In this document: piece after piece, positions 16,454 through 25,023 of the stretch | Layout: every line of letters begins with the position of its first letter | Position numbering within the stretch: the first letter of the stretch is position 1 | Source: RPQJ01 sp963706535 | GTDB taxonomy: Bacteria > Pseudomonadota > Gammaproteobacteria > Steroidobacterales > Steroidobacteraceae | DNA length: 64,000 bases | Assembly (NCBI GenBank): GCA_963706535.1 | Contig: CAVPMU010000005.1 | Span: forward strand, 84,587 to 148,586 | Direction of reading: 5' to 3' | The notes under the pieces: generated by a model | The model's database searches: none | The model's input: the letters and a program-made list of their open reading frames with translations, nothing else | What the model was told of the DNA's origin: nothing | Program-made: the position numbers and the translations under genes

Positions 16454-16522
16454 AAAAACGTCGGCGCCGCACTTGCGGACCTGATCGAGACCCGGCGCGG
16501 CTTCGGCTATGTCGTGGCTTGA
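16454..16522 (+). pseudogene. remnant of a response regulator: last ~22 codons only
   Basis: The frame ending at the TGA 16520-16522 reads KNVGAALADLIETRRGFGYV then VA. This is the end of an OmpR-type winged helix, where the final strand is normally LIETxRGxGY. An in-frame TAA at 16451 and the outer-membrane protein gene just upstream leave no room for the receiver or the rest of the DNA-binding domain. The kinase remnant starts at ATG 16509 inside this tail, the usual overlap of such operons. So the regulator gene has been deleted down to its tail. Confidence 0.7.
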
Positions 16523-17782
16523 ATCGGCGCGCCATTCGCTGCGGGGCAGGCTTGCGCTCGGCCTGGTCGCGGGCCCGATGACGGTCATGACCGTGAGTTT
16601 CGGCGCGCTGCACGTGCTGATTCGCGACGAGCTCTATCGCCACATGGACAAGGACCTCGCCGGCCGGATGACCGCCATCGCCATGTATGCGGCGACGCAT
16701 CCCGCCCGGGAAAGCGTCGTCGAGTTCATGCCGCAGTTCCGGACGCGCACACACGAGGACTTCTTCCAGGTCTGGGACCACGCAGGCCGGACCCTGGCCC
16801 GGTCGGATTCGAGCGTGGGCCGGGACCTCCCGCTCCTCGATGCGGTCGGCGGCCGACCCACCTATTACGACCTGACCCTGCCGGATGGGCATGTCGGGCG
16901 CGCAGTTGTGCAGGTCGTCGAACTGCCGCACCGCGACACCCGGGGGTCCCTCACCGTGGTCACGGCGGAGGAGACGGAGGGCCTGGTTCAGCTCGAGGGC
17001 CGCATCCATCTCATGCTCATCGCCGTCGCAGCGGCGACAACCCTGGCGCTGCTCGCGTTCACACAGGTCGCGGTGCGACGGGTCATCCGACGCGTGGACA
17101 AATTCGCCCGGTCGCTCGAGCGGGTCGACCCGGACGACCCGAAGCCGCACCTGGAGACCGGTGCGCTATCACGGACGTTGGGGCGGCCGGCCAGGATGCC
17201 GCGACGTGCCAGGCGGCGATCCGCGACATCGGTGCGGCTGCAGCCGAGATGGAGCAGATCGTGGATACCCTGATGGCGTTGACGCGCTACGAGGCGGGAC
17301 TCGAATCGCCGCAGCCCGAACCCGTCGACCTGGTGGCCGAAATGGGCCGGCAGGCTCGTGCCGAGGCGCCGGCGGCACACCAGCGCGCGATCAGGATCGA
17401 ACTCGACCTTCCGACGGAATGCTGGGTGTACACGGACAGCACCCGGGTCCAGCGTCTGCTCGCCAACCTGATGGACAATGCCGTCGCACACTCGCCCGGC
17501 GGTTCCACCGTGACGGTGACGATGAGCGAAGTGGGCGAGGCCACGCTCGCCAATCCTGCCCCGCACCTCGAGGCCAGGGACGTCAGCCAGCTCGGCGAGC
17601 GGTTCCTGAGGATCGACAGCGAGGGGGCCGGTTCGCACGCTGGACTGGGTCTATCCCTGGCGGGTGCCATTGCGAAGATCCTCGGCCTGGACTTCGGACT
17701 CGCCTTGCGGGCGGACGGCCAACTCGTGGCGTCGATACGGGGTTTCCGTTTGCTCGAGCACTCCACCGCGGCCGCTCCTTAG
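16509..17782 (+). pseudogene. sensor histidine kinase broken by an internal deletion and frameshift (H-box lost)
   Basis: The first frame (16509-17273) codes TM1, a periplasmic domain of about 130 residues, TM2 (IHLMLIAVAAATTLALLAFT) and the start of the cytoplasmic linker. After LETGALSRTLG the frame turns into Arg-rich nonsense. The second frame, open from about 17186, resumes as AAIRDIGAAAAEMEQIVDTL, the end of a HisKA domain. It continues with a recognisable ATPase: N box NLMDNAVAHS, then AGLGLSLAGAIAK as G2. The section between, holding the HAMP end and the phosphoacceptor His, is absent. The protein cannot autophosphorylate normally, and its regulator is also gone. Either this is real decay or, less likely, a deletion in assembly. 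Confidence 0.8.
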
Positions 17783-17891
17783 CTGCACTGCACAAAACCG
17801 CAATACCGGCCGGCCTGGCTTTGCGGGATATTCGGCCGCACCTGTAGCCCTTCGACCCATTTCATCCCGGCTTGCCCGGGGAGGATCGTGC

Positions 17892-19829
17892 ATGGACACC
17901 AAGGCCAAAAACGTCTCGATGCAACTCGCCGAGGATGCCCGCCAGGCGGACTGGGAGGCCGTGAGCTTCACCGCCGAGGTGTTCAAGGGCAACTTCCGCT
18001 GGGACCTGCTGCACCCGTTCCCGGCGCAGTCGGCCGAGGACAAGGCGATCGGCGACGCCTACATCGCGAAGATCCGTCCGGTCATCGAGAAGCACGTCGA
18101 CCCGTGGGACATCGACGAGAAGGGTGAGTATCCGCGCGAGGCGCTCGACGCAATGGCGGAGGCGGGGCTCTTCGGCATGAAGATCCCGAAGGAATACGGC
18201 GGCCTCGGCCTCTCGGTCACCAACTACGCGCGCGTGCTCGGCGTCATCGGCAGCTACTGCGCGAGCACGGTGGCCTACCTCTCGGCGCACCAGAGCATCG
18301 GCGTGCCGCAGCCGCTCAAGGAATTCGGCACCGAGGAACAGAAGCGCAAGTATCTGCCGCGCCTCGCGAAGGGCGAGATCTCGGCGTTCGCGCTCACCGA
18401 GCCCGGCGTGGGCTCCGACCCGGCTCGCATGTCGACGACGGCCACGCCGTCCGCCGACGGAAAGTACTACACGCTGAACGGCGACAAGCTCTGGTGCACC
18501 AACGTCAGCGACCCGAAGACGACGCTGATCGCCGTGCTCGCGCGCACGCCCGACAAGGTACTGCCCGACGGTCGCAAGCTGCCGCAGATCTCCTGCTTCG
18601 TGGTCGAGACCACGTGGCCCGGCGTCGAGCGCGTGCGTCGCTCGCGCTTCATGGGTCTGCGTGGCATCGCGAACGGCGTGGTCGCCTTCAACGGCGTGAA
18701 GGTGCCGGCCGAGAACCTGATCGGCAAGCCGGGCGAGGGGCTCAAGATCGCCCTTGCGACCCTGAACGTCGGCCGTCTCGGTATCCCGGCCGCGGCGATC
18801 GGCGGCGCCATGGCGCTCGTCGACGACGCGAAGTGGTGGACCTCGACGCGCCAGCAGTGGGGCCAGCCTGTCGGCAAGCACCAGGCGGTGGCGAAGATGG
18901 TCTCGAGCTACATGGCGCAGCTGTTCGCGATGAAGGCGATGGTGAACGTCGCCTGCGCCTTCGCCGACCACAAGAACGCCGACATCCGGCTCGAGGCCGC
19001 GGCCGCCAAGTACTGGTGCTCCGAGACGCTGTGGAAGATGTACGACGACTACCTGCAGGTCCGCGGCGGTCGCGGCTACGAGCGGGCCAAGTCGCTCTAT
19101 GACCGCGGCGAGCGTCCCACTGGCGTCGAGATGGGGCTCCGTGACGCGCGCATCAACCGCATCTTCGAGGGCTCCTCGCAGGTCATGCACCTGATCATGG
19201 CGCGCGAGGCGCTCGACACGCACTTCAAGCTCGTCATGCCGATCATGCAGCCGAAGCCGGGGCAGAAGCTCACCAAGCGCGAGGCCGTGATGAAGGCGGC
19301 CGGCTTCTACTCGACGTGGCTGCCGAAACTTTTCATGCCGCAGACGGGCAGGCACCTCGAGGCGCCTCACCTCGACGAGAAGAACCGCAAGCACCTCGCC
19401 TATGCGGCGAAGACCTCGAAGCTGCTGGCGCGGCGGCTGTTCGCGACGATGGCGAAGTACGGGCCGAAGCTCGAGAAGGAACAGGTCATCCTCGGCAACT
19501 TCGTCGACATCGGCGTCGACCTGTTCGTGATGGGCTCGACCCTTGCGTATGCGGACCACCTGGTCGCGACGAATCCGTCCGACCGGTCGCCGCTCGAACT
19601 GGCGGACCTCTTCTGCCGCGAGGCGCGCCGCCGCATCGAGGGCAACTTCCGCGCGGTGAAGGACAATTTCAACCGCTCGTACAACAAGGTCGCGGGCCTG
19701 CTGATGGACGGCAAGCTCGGCTGGCTCGCGGAAGGCGCGATGAATCCCATCCCGCCGCAGTACCGCGACTGGCAGAAGAACGACTACGAGCACCCGGCCG
19801 AGACGGCCGCCGGCAAGGAAGCCGCGTAG
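17892..19829 (+). CDS. acyl-CoA dehydrogenase, very-long-chain/ACAD9-like with C-terminal extension
   Basis: An FAD enzyme introducing the trans-2 double bond in acyl-CoA, the step before FadB. At 645 residues it is longer than the usual 380-residue ACADs and has the extra C-terminal helical domain of the very-long-chain type. Landmarks: AGLFGMKIPKEYGGLG near residue 95, FALTEPGVGSDPARMSTTA near residue 165, the FAD/CoA region VQ-type KHQAVAKMVS near residue 332 and the catalytic Glu in INRIFEGSSQVMHLI near residue 425. ATG 17892 follows GGGAGGAT. It stands alone between the broken kinase and a convergent ankyrin gene, and may serve the same beta-oxidation route as fadBA and the acyl-CoA ligase at 56499. 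Confidence 0.9.
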   Translation: MDTKAKNVSMQLAEDARQADWEAVSFTAEVFKGNFRWDLLHPFPAQSAEDKAIGDAYIAKIRPVIEKHVDPWDIDEKGEYPREALDAMAEAGLFGMKIPKEYGGLGLSVTNYARVLGVIGSYCASTVAYLSAHQSIGVPQPLKEFGTEEQKRKYLPRLAKGEISAFALTEPGVGSDPARMSTTATPSADGKYYTLNGDKLWCTNVSDPKTTLIAVLARTPDKVLPDGRKLPQISCFVVETTWPGVERVRRSRFMGLRGIANGVVAFNGVKVPAENLIGKPGEGLKIALATLNVGRLGIPAAAIGGAMALVDDAKWWTSTRQQWGQPVGKHQAVAKMVSSYMAQLFAMKAMVNVACAFADHKNADIRLEAAAAKYWCSETLWKMYDDYLQVRGGRGYERAKSLYDRGERPTGVEMGLRDARINRIFEGSSQVMHLIMAREALDTHFKLVMPIMQPKPGQKLTKREAVMKAAGFYSTWLPKLFMPQTGRHLEAPHLDEKNRKHLAYAAKTSKLLARRLFATMAKYGPKLEKEQVILGNFVDIGVDLFVMGSTLAYADHLVATNPSDRSPLELADLFCREARRRIEGNFRAVKDNFNRSYNKVAGLLMDGKLGWLAEGAMNPIPPQYRDWQKNDYEHPAETAAGKEAA

Positions 19830-19834
19830 ACCCG

Positions 19835-21736
19835 CTACTCCAGCACCGCGACGAGGTTGGCGAAGCTGCGTGCGCGGGCGACGTTGGTCGGCGCGGCCCC
19901 GTCGCGATTGCGGAGCTTGCGGCTCGCGCCGGCCGCGACCAGGGCCTGCACCGTGGCGAGGTCGCCCGACTGGCTGGCGAGGATCAGTGCGGTGTCGCCG
20001 TGACGGTTCTGCGCGTCGACCTCGGCCCCTGAGGCCAGAAGGCGTCGCACTACCGTCGCGTGGCTGCCCGCCGCCGCGAGCATGAGGGCGGTGTCGCCAC
20101 CCTTGGTACGCGTCGCAACCCTGGCCCCCGCACGAGCGAGGCGATCGACGATGTCCGCGTGTCCGCGGGCCGCCGCGCACGCGAGCGGAGTCATGCCGTC
20201 ACGATCTGCCGCGTCGACTGCGGCGCCGGCCTGCAGCAGGGCGGCCACGACTTCCGGTGCGCCGTTGCACGCGGCAAGCCACAGTGGCGTGCGACCCGCC
20301 GCGTCAGCGACCGCCGGGGATGCCTTCGCCTGGAGCAGCAGTCCGACGATCTCGACCTGGTTGCGGCCGGCTGCTGCCAGCAGCGGCGCATGCCCCGGGT
20401 CACTCGTCGTGTCCGGATCCGCGCCGGCTCCGAGCAGCAGCCGGACCGCGGTTGCGTTGCCAGTGTCCACCGCGACCAGGAGGGGTGCCGGCTCCTTCGC
20501 GGCACGTGCGTGCGCATCGACGCCGTTGCCGAGCAATGCACGCAAGGCTTCGTCACGACCGAGGCGCACGGCGATGCCGAGCGGCGTACTGCCGCGGGCG
20601 TCGGTGCGCGACGCGTCAGCGCCGGCGCGCAACAGCGCTGCGACCGATCGCGGCGCATTGGACGCCACCGCGATCGACAGTGCCGGATCGCCACCCGCGG
20701 TGCGCGCATTCGGGTCGGCCCCGCGCCGCAACAATTCCTCGAGCATCGCCGGGTCCGCGCGACTCGCCGCCACGACGACGTCCGGCCACCCGGCGTAGGC
20801 GTCGCTCGATGCCCGCGACATCGCGCCCGGCACGGTGGGCGCCACCGTGGCGACCGCAACGCGCACCGGCACGGCGCCGGCCGCGACCAAGCCCCTGGCC
20901 TGCTCGGTCCTGCCGTACCTGGCTGCGTAGACGTACGCTGTATTGCCGGCGCGATCGGCCGCGGCGACGTTCGCCCCCGCCTGCAGCAGGCGCCCGCATG
21001 CCGCCGGGCGCTGCGCACCGCACGCCAGCATCAGGGGCGTCACGCCGAATTGGTCCGTGGCTTCGATGCTGGCGCCGCGGGACAACAGGAGTCCGACGGT
21101 CTCCGCCGCTCCGGCCTCCGCTGCGTGATGCAGGGCCGTGCGCCCGAACACGTCCGCGGCATTCAACCGGCTCGAGTCCGCCAGGCCGCCGACCGTGGCT
21201 GCGTCGCCACGCGCCGCAGCACGCCAGAGCGCAATTCGCAGGGAGGCCTCGTCCGGCAATGCATCCCGCAGGCGGAATCCGAGCGGCAGCGCACCACGTT
21301 GCTGCAGTTCGCGCGCCTCGGGATCGCCGAGTTCCGCGGCGCGTGCAAGCCAGCGGTGCGCACCTGCCGCATCCGGGGGATCGTCCGTCGCGAGCAGCGC
21401 GGCCAGGCCATAGGCCGCGCGCGCTTCGCCCGCCGCCGCGGAGGTCGCATAGAGTCCCGCTGCGAGCGAACGATCCGGCGCCGTGCCGAGCCCGGCGAGA
21501 TGCAGGCTGCCGAGCAGGTACTGCGCACGCGCATCGCCGCGATCGGCCAGTCCCTGGAGCGCCCCGATCGCCTTGCCGTAGTCCTTCACGCGGATGGCGG
21601 CTTTCGCGGGCTCGAGCGGGTCGACCGTCGGCGCCGCACTCGATCCGGCTGCGGCGGACGCCGCCACGAACGGCATCGCGCACGCGAGCAGGGCGAGCCA
21701 GCATCCTCGATGAAGCTTGCGGTCAAGCCGTTCCAT
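19835..21736 (-). CDS. exported Sel1/ankyrin-repeat protein
   Basis: 633 residues. An export signal (CWLALLACAMPFVAASAAAG near residues 10-30) is followed by TPR/Sel1-like repeats over residues 45-150 (GDARAQYLLGSLHLAGLGTA, then AHRWLARAAELGDPEA). At least ten ankyrin repeats follow from residue 170 to the end, for example GRTALHHAAEAGAAETVGLL, NAPRSVAALLRAGADASRTD and GDTALILASQSGDLATVQAL. Such proteins bind other proteins in the periplasm or at a membrane. Its start overlaps the end of the FAD/Fe-S oxidoreductase gene by 14 bases on the same strand, so the two are translated together and it probably supports the electron-transfer complex. Function is inferred from context only. Confidence 0.85.
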   Translation of the reverse strand: MERLDRKLHRGCWLALLACAMPFVAASAAAGSSAAPTVDPLEPAKAAIRVKDYGKAIGALQGLADRGDARAQYLLGSLHLAGLGTAPDRSLAAGLYATSAAAGEARAAYGLAALLATDDPPDAAGAHRWLARAAELGDPEARELQQRGALPLGFRLRDALPDEASLRIALWRAAARGDAATVGGLADSSRLNAADVFGRTALHHAAEAGAAETVGLLLSRGASIEATDQFGVTPLMLACGAQRPAACGRLLQAGANVAAADRAGNTAYVYAARYGRTEQARGLVAAGAVPVRVAVATVAPTVPGAMSRASSDAYAGWPDVVVAASRADPAMLEELLRRGADPNARTAGGDPALSIAVASNAPRSVAALLRAGADASRTDARGSTPLGIAVRLGRDEALRALLGNGVDAHARAAKEPAPLLVAVDTGNATAVRLLLGAGADPDTTSDPGHAPLLAAAGRNQVEIVGLLLQAKASPAVADAAGRTPLWLAACNGAPEVVAALLQAGAAVDAADRDGMTPLACAAARGHADIVDRLARAGARVATRTKGGDTALMLAAAGSHATVVRRLLASGAEVDAQNRHGDTALILASQSGDLATVQALVAAGASRKLRNRDGAAPTNVARARSFANLVAVLE

Positions 21737-23042
21737 ACTTGGTCTCGACCTCCAGTCCGACGTTGCGCAGGAAGTCGGCGGGCAGCACGCCGCCGACGCT
21801 GACGATGACCGCGTCGTTGGGACGCTCGATCGCATTGCCGTCGCACACCAGGGCCACCGAGCCGGGCCCGATGCTCCGAACCTCCGACCTGAGCAGTACC
21901 TCGAGGCGGCCCGAGTGTTCGGCCGCCGCAATCCGCTCGCGGTTGCGTGGCTTGGCGCGCGAAAACGCGTCGCCGCGATACGAGAGCGTCACGCGACGTC
22001 CGCCGCTTTCGGCGATGCTCGCCGCGGCCTCGAGTGCGCTGTCGCCGCCACCGACCACCAGCACGTCCTGGCCGGCGTACTGCTCCGGATCGATGAGTCG
22101 ATACACGACCTTGGGCAGGTCCTCGCCCGGGACCCCCAGCTTGCGCGGCGTGCCGCGACGGCCGATCGCGAGCAACACGCTCATCGCCCGGTGCTCGCCC
22201 CGCGACGTGCGGACGACGAACCCGTCGCCCGCGCGGACCACCGACTCGACGCGCTCTCCGTATCGAATCGGTAACCCGGTCCTGCGCTCGACGCCCCGCC
22301 AGAACTCGAGCAGCGCCTCCTTCGAGGTGTGGCCGAAGCGCACCTTGCCGACGATCGGCAGCGTGACGGGCGTGGTCATCACCATCTTGGCGCGTGGGTA
22401 CTGGTATACGCAGCCACCGAGCGAGTCCTGCTCGACGGTGGCGAACCTCATGCCGTGTGCCTGCGCCGTGAGCGAGGCGGCGAAACCAGCCGGGCCCGCG
22501 CCGACGATCAGCAGGTCGAGCGCGCCCGCGTCGCGCGCCTTCGGACGCTGCTTGTGTATCGCGTCCACGGCCTGGCGCCCCTGCGCCAGCGCATTGCGGA
22601 TGAGGCCCATGCCACCGAGCTCCCCTGCCACGTAGACCCCGGGCACGGTCGATTCGAAGCTCGGGGTCAGCAGCGGAATGTCCACGCCGCGCGTCGACGA
22701 GCCGAACACGAGCGTGATCGCGTCGACGGGGCAGGCGCTGCGGCAGGCGCCGTGGCCGATGCAATCCGACGGGCTGACGAGCTGGGCCTTGTTGCCGATC
22801 AGGCCGAGCACGTGGTGCTCCGGCTGCTCCGGGCAGGCCTTCACGCACGAGCCACAGCCGATGCAACGCACCGTGTCGATGACCGGGTGGAGCGACGCAG
22901 GCTCGGCGTGGCCGGCGGCCACGGACCGCTCGCGCACGGCGACGCTGTGGCGCTCGCGGCGACGCGCACGGGCGAGGTACCACGCCCAGATGAACGTGAG
23001 CGGCGCGGCGTAGACCAGCAGCAGTGCGTCATTCCCACCCAT
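21723..23042 (-). CDS. FAD/NAD(P)-dependent oxidoreductase with two [4Fe-4S] clusters and an N-terminal membrane anchor
   Basis: 439 residues. One membrane segment near residues 5-22 (LLLVYAAPLTFIWAWYLARA) is followed by two ferredoxin motifs, CIGCGSCVKACPE near residue 60 and CIGHGACRSACP near residue 90. Then comes a thioredoxin-reductase-like fold: FAD loop LLIVGAGPAGFAAS near residue 165 and NAD(P) loop VLVVGGGDSALEAAASIAE near residue 308. There is no CxxC disulfide, so it transfers electrons via Fe-S rather than to thioredoxin. It likely moves electrons between NAD(P)H or ferredoxin and a membrane partner. It sits divergently opposite the multiheme cytochrome operon and overlaps the ankyrin gene; it could be the cytoplasmic entry or exit of that chain. 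Confidence 0.85.
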   Translation of the reverse strand: MGGNDALLLVYAAPLTFIWAWYLARARRRERHSVAVRERSVAAGHAEPASLHPVIDTVRCIGCGSCVKACPEQPEHHVLGLIGNKAQLVSPSDCIGHGACRSACPVDAITLVFGSSTRGVDIPLLTPSFESTVPGVYVAGELGGMGLIRNALAQGRQAVDAIHKQRPKARDAGALDLLIVGAGPAGFAASLTAQAHGMRFATVEQDSLGGCVYQYPRAKMVMTTPVTLPIVGKVRFGHTSKEALLEFWRGVERRTGLPIRYGERVESVVRAGDGFVVRTSRGEHRAMSVLLAIGRRGTPRKLGVPGEDLPKVVYRLIDPEQYAGQDVLVVGGGDSALEAAASIAESGGRRVTLSYRGDAFSRAKPRNRERIAAAEHSGRLEVLLRSEVRSIGPGSVALVCDGNAIERPNDAVIVSVGGVLPADFLRNVGLEVETKYGTA

Positions 23043-23229
23043 GAGGTGGCAACGATAACCGGGAATCGCGTGCCGACCCACCGGCGGCGTTCCGCAACAC
23101 GCCAACTGCATCACAGAAACCGAATCTGCACTGCGGACCCTTCTGGAATTCGCTTGCGCCACGCGTAATGTGGCCCACGCAACATCGTGCGTGGATGAGA
23201 ACAACAGGTGCGGACCAGCCGGTCCCGGG

Positions 23230-23269
23230 GTAGCTCGCACGATACGCCGGCATGTTGCCGGAGCGAGCT
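23230..23269 (+). promoter_or_regulatory. stem-loop in the 5' leader of the cytochrome operon
   Basis: AGCTCGC at 23232-23238 pairs with GCGAGCT at 23263-23269; inside it CCGGCA (23247-23252) pairs with TGCCGG (23256-23261) around a TGT loop. The ribosome site TTGGAGGA of the next gene begins five bases after the stem, so folding or ligand binding could affect translation. The sequence does not match a c-di-GMP riboswitch as I know it. Confidence 0.4.
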
Positions 23270-23286
23270 GCTTTGGAGGACCGCTA

Positions 23287-24027
23287 GTGTCGGACGATGC
23301 GTCGATAGCCGGCTACCTGGGATCCTTCGGTCTCGGCCTGTCGGCCGCCCTCTTGCTGGTACTGCTGGCGCGGGGCTGGAGCCATCGGTTCCTGTCCGCA
23401 GCAGGTCCGCGGACCCGTAGCCTCGCCTTCGCCGCGGTCGGCGCCGTCGCCGGCCTTTCGATCGTGCTCCTTGCCGTCCAGGCTCGTGGGCCCGACGGCG
23501 GACCGGTCATGGCGGCGTCGGGCGCGCTGCCTGCACGCCACCCCGTGGTCTCGACCGGTGGTGGCCTGCGCGAAGCGGTCACCGCAAGCGTCGCGCTCCT
23601 CGGCAGGGGTGGCACGGGAAGGGGGGGTACCGCGAGCTCACCACAGGGCGAGCTCGGAGCGCTGCTCGCGAAAGCGGAAGAGCACCGCCGCAAGCGCGAG
23701 TTCGAGCAGGCCTGCGAGGTGTATGGGACGCTCGTCGAGCGCGGCGGGATGACGGCCGGCTCCTGGGCCGACTATGCCGATGCACAGGCCTCGCTCGCGG
23801 GCAGCCTGTCAGGTGAACCCGCGCGTGCCATCGAGGCTGCGCTCGCCATCGACCCGCGCCACGCGAAGGCGCTCTGGCTCGAGGCCAGCCTCGCCCAAGA
23901 GGAGCATCGTTACCGGGACGCGGCCGACACCTGGCAGCGTTTGCTCGCGATCGTGCCACCCGGATCCTCCGATGCGCGCATCGTCGAGGCGAACCTCGCC
24001 GAAGCCACCCGGCTCGCCAGCAGCTGA
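23287..24027 (+). CDS. membrane-anchored TPR protein, NrfG/CcmI-like
   Basis: 246 residues, start GTG 23287 behind GGAGGA. Two membrane segments (FGLGLSAALLLVLLARGW near residues 13-30 and SLAFAAVGAVAGLSIVLLAV near 44-65) bracket a basic loop. After a Gly/Ser linker the C-terminal 120 residues form TPR repeats (AEEHRRKREFEQACEVYGTL, then AIEAALAIDPRHAKALWLEA and AQEEHRYRDAADTWQRLLAI). This is the layout of CcmI/NrfG proteins that present apocytochrome to the heme lyase. As the first gene ahead of cytochromes with 21 and 52 heme sites, it is a good candidate for a dedicated heme-attachment helper. Confidence 0.75.
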   Translation: MSDDASIAGYLGSFGLGLSAALLLVLLARGWSHRFLSAAGPRTRSLAFAAVGAVAGLSIVLLAVQARGPDGGPVMAASGALPARHPVVSTGGGLREAVTASVALLGRGGTGRGGTASSPQGELGALLAKAEEHRRKREFEQACEVYGTLVERGGMTAGSWADYADAQASLAGSLSGEPARAIEAALAIDPRHAKALWLEASLAQEEHRYRDAADTWQRLLAIVPPGSSDARIVEANLAEATRLASS

Positions 24028-24036
24028 GGCTGCGAA

Positions 24037-25005
24037 ATGAGCGCACGACCCCAGCAGGTGGAGGCACTCGAACTCGACGGGCGGCTCGACGCACGCGACC
24101 GGACACGCGCCCGGCTCGTGGTCGCAGGACCGGCGGCCGAGGAAACCGCGGGCGAGGCGGTGCAGTCTTCGCGGCGCTGGCTCACGCTGCCGCGCACATT
24201 CGCGGCTGCGACGCTGGTCCTGCTCTACTTCGGCTACCGCTTCCCGACCGAGCAATACCTGACGCCACAGGCGGGGTTCGGCTACGCGCTCGGGATCCTC
24301 GGCGGCTCGTCGATGCTGCTGCTGCTCGTCTATCCGCTGCGCAAGCGCGTGCGCATGCTGTCGTTCATCGGCACGACCAAGCGCTGGTTCCAGGCGCACA
24401 TGGCGCTCGGCATCATCGGCCCGGTGCTGGTGCTGTTCCACGCCAACTTCAACCTCGGCGCGGTCAACAGCAACGTCGCGCTGGCCTGCATGCTGGTCGT
24501 ATCGGGCAGCGGCCTGTTCGGCCGCTACTTCTACATCCACATCCACCACGGGCTGCACGGGCGCAAGGCCAACCTGCGCGAGTTGAAGGCTTACGCGGAG
24601 AAGCTGCGCTGGGTCACGACCAACGTCGAGTTCCTGCCGGACCTCGTGAGCCGCCTCGACGAGGAGGAGCGCAGGATCCTCGAGCGCAGCGAACACACGC
24701 TGCTGCTCGCACGCCCGCTGGTCGGCACTGCGGGAGTCATGCTCGCCCGGCGCAGACTGAGGCGCTACGTCTCGCGCGCGGTCCGCGAGGCCGAGGCGAC
24801 GCCCGGGGCCTCGCGCGCGCGGCACGACCAGCTCCACGGTACCGCGCGCCAGTACATCGACGACCGTCTCGCGGCGGCGCGTCGCGTGGTGGAGTTCGGG
24901 GCCTTCGAGCGCCTGTTCTCGCTCTGGCACGCATTCCACCTGCCGCTGTTCGTGCTGCTGCTCGTCGCGGGCGTCGTGCACGTCGTCGCGGTGCACGTCT
25001 ACTGA
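24037..25005 (+). CDS. histidine-rich membrane protein, possible heme-b quinol/cytochrome linker
   Basis: 322 residues. Membrane segments lie near residues 54-70, 81-101, 119-138, 146-170 and 298-322, with a large soluble loop between the fourth and fifth. Histidines line the segments: WFQAHMALGIIGPVLVLFHA, YFYIHIHHGLHG, and LWHAFHLPLFVLL with VVHVVAVHVY at the C-terminus. Pairs of His on different helices are what a di-heme b protein would need, so it could carry electrons between the quinone pool or the FAD/Fe-S protein and periplasmic cytochromes. No cytochrome b561 or NapC motif is clear. It lies nine bases after the TPR gene and 18 before the 21-heme cytochrome, in one operon. Confidence 0.65.
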   Translation: MSARPQQVEALELDGRLDARDRTRARLVVAGPAAEETAGEAVQSSRRWLTLPRTFAAATLVLLYFGYRFPTEQYLTPQAGFGYALGILGGSSMLLLLVYPLRKRVRMLSFIGTTKRWFQAHMALGIIGPVLVLFHANFNLGAVNSNVALACMLVVSGSGLFGRYFYIHIHHGLHGRKANLRELKAYAEKLRWVTTNVEFLPDLVSRLDEEERRILERSEHTLLLARPLVGTAGVMLARRRLRRYVSRAVREAEATPGASRARHDQLHGTARQYIDDRLAAARRVVEFGAFERLFSLWHAFHLPLFVLLLVAGVVHVVAVHVY

Positions 25006-25023
25006 CGGCGACGGGCAGGGGGG

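Noticed and set aside
23170..23286. Possible c-di-GMP or cGAMP (GEMM) riboswitch before the cytochrome genes
   Set aside because: The conserved CACGCACAGGGCAAACC core and the GGGACGCAAAGCC segment are absent. Only a nested stem-loop is supported.
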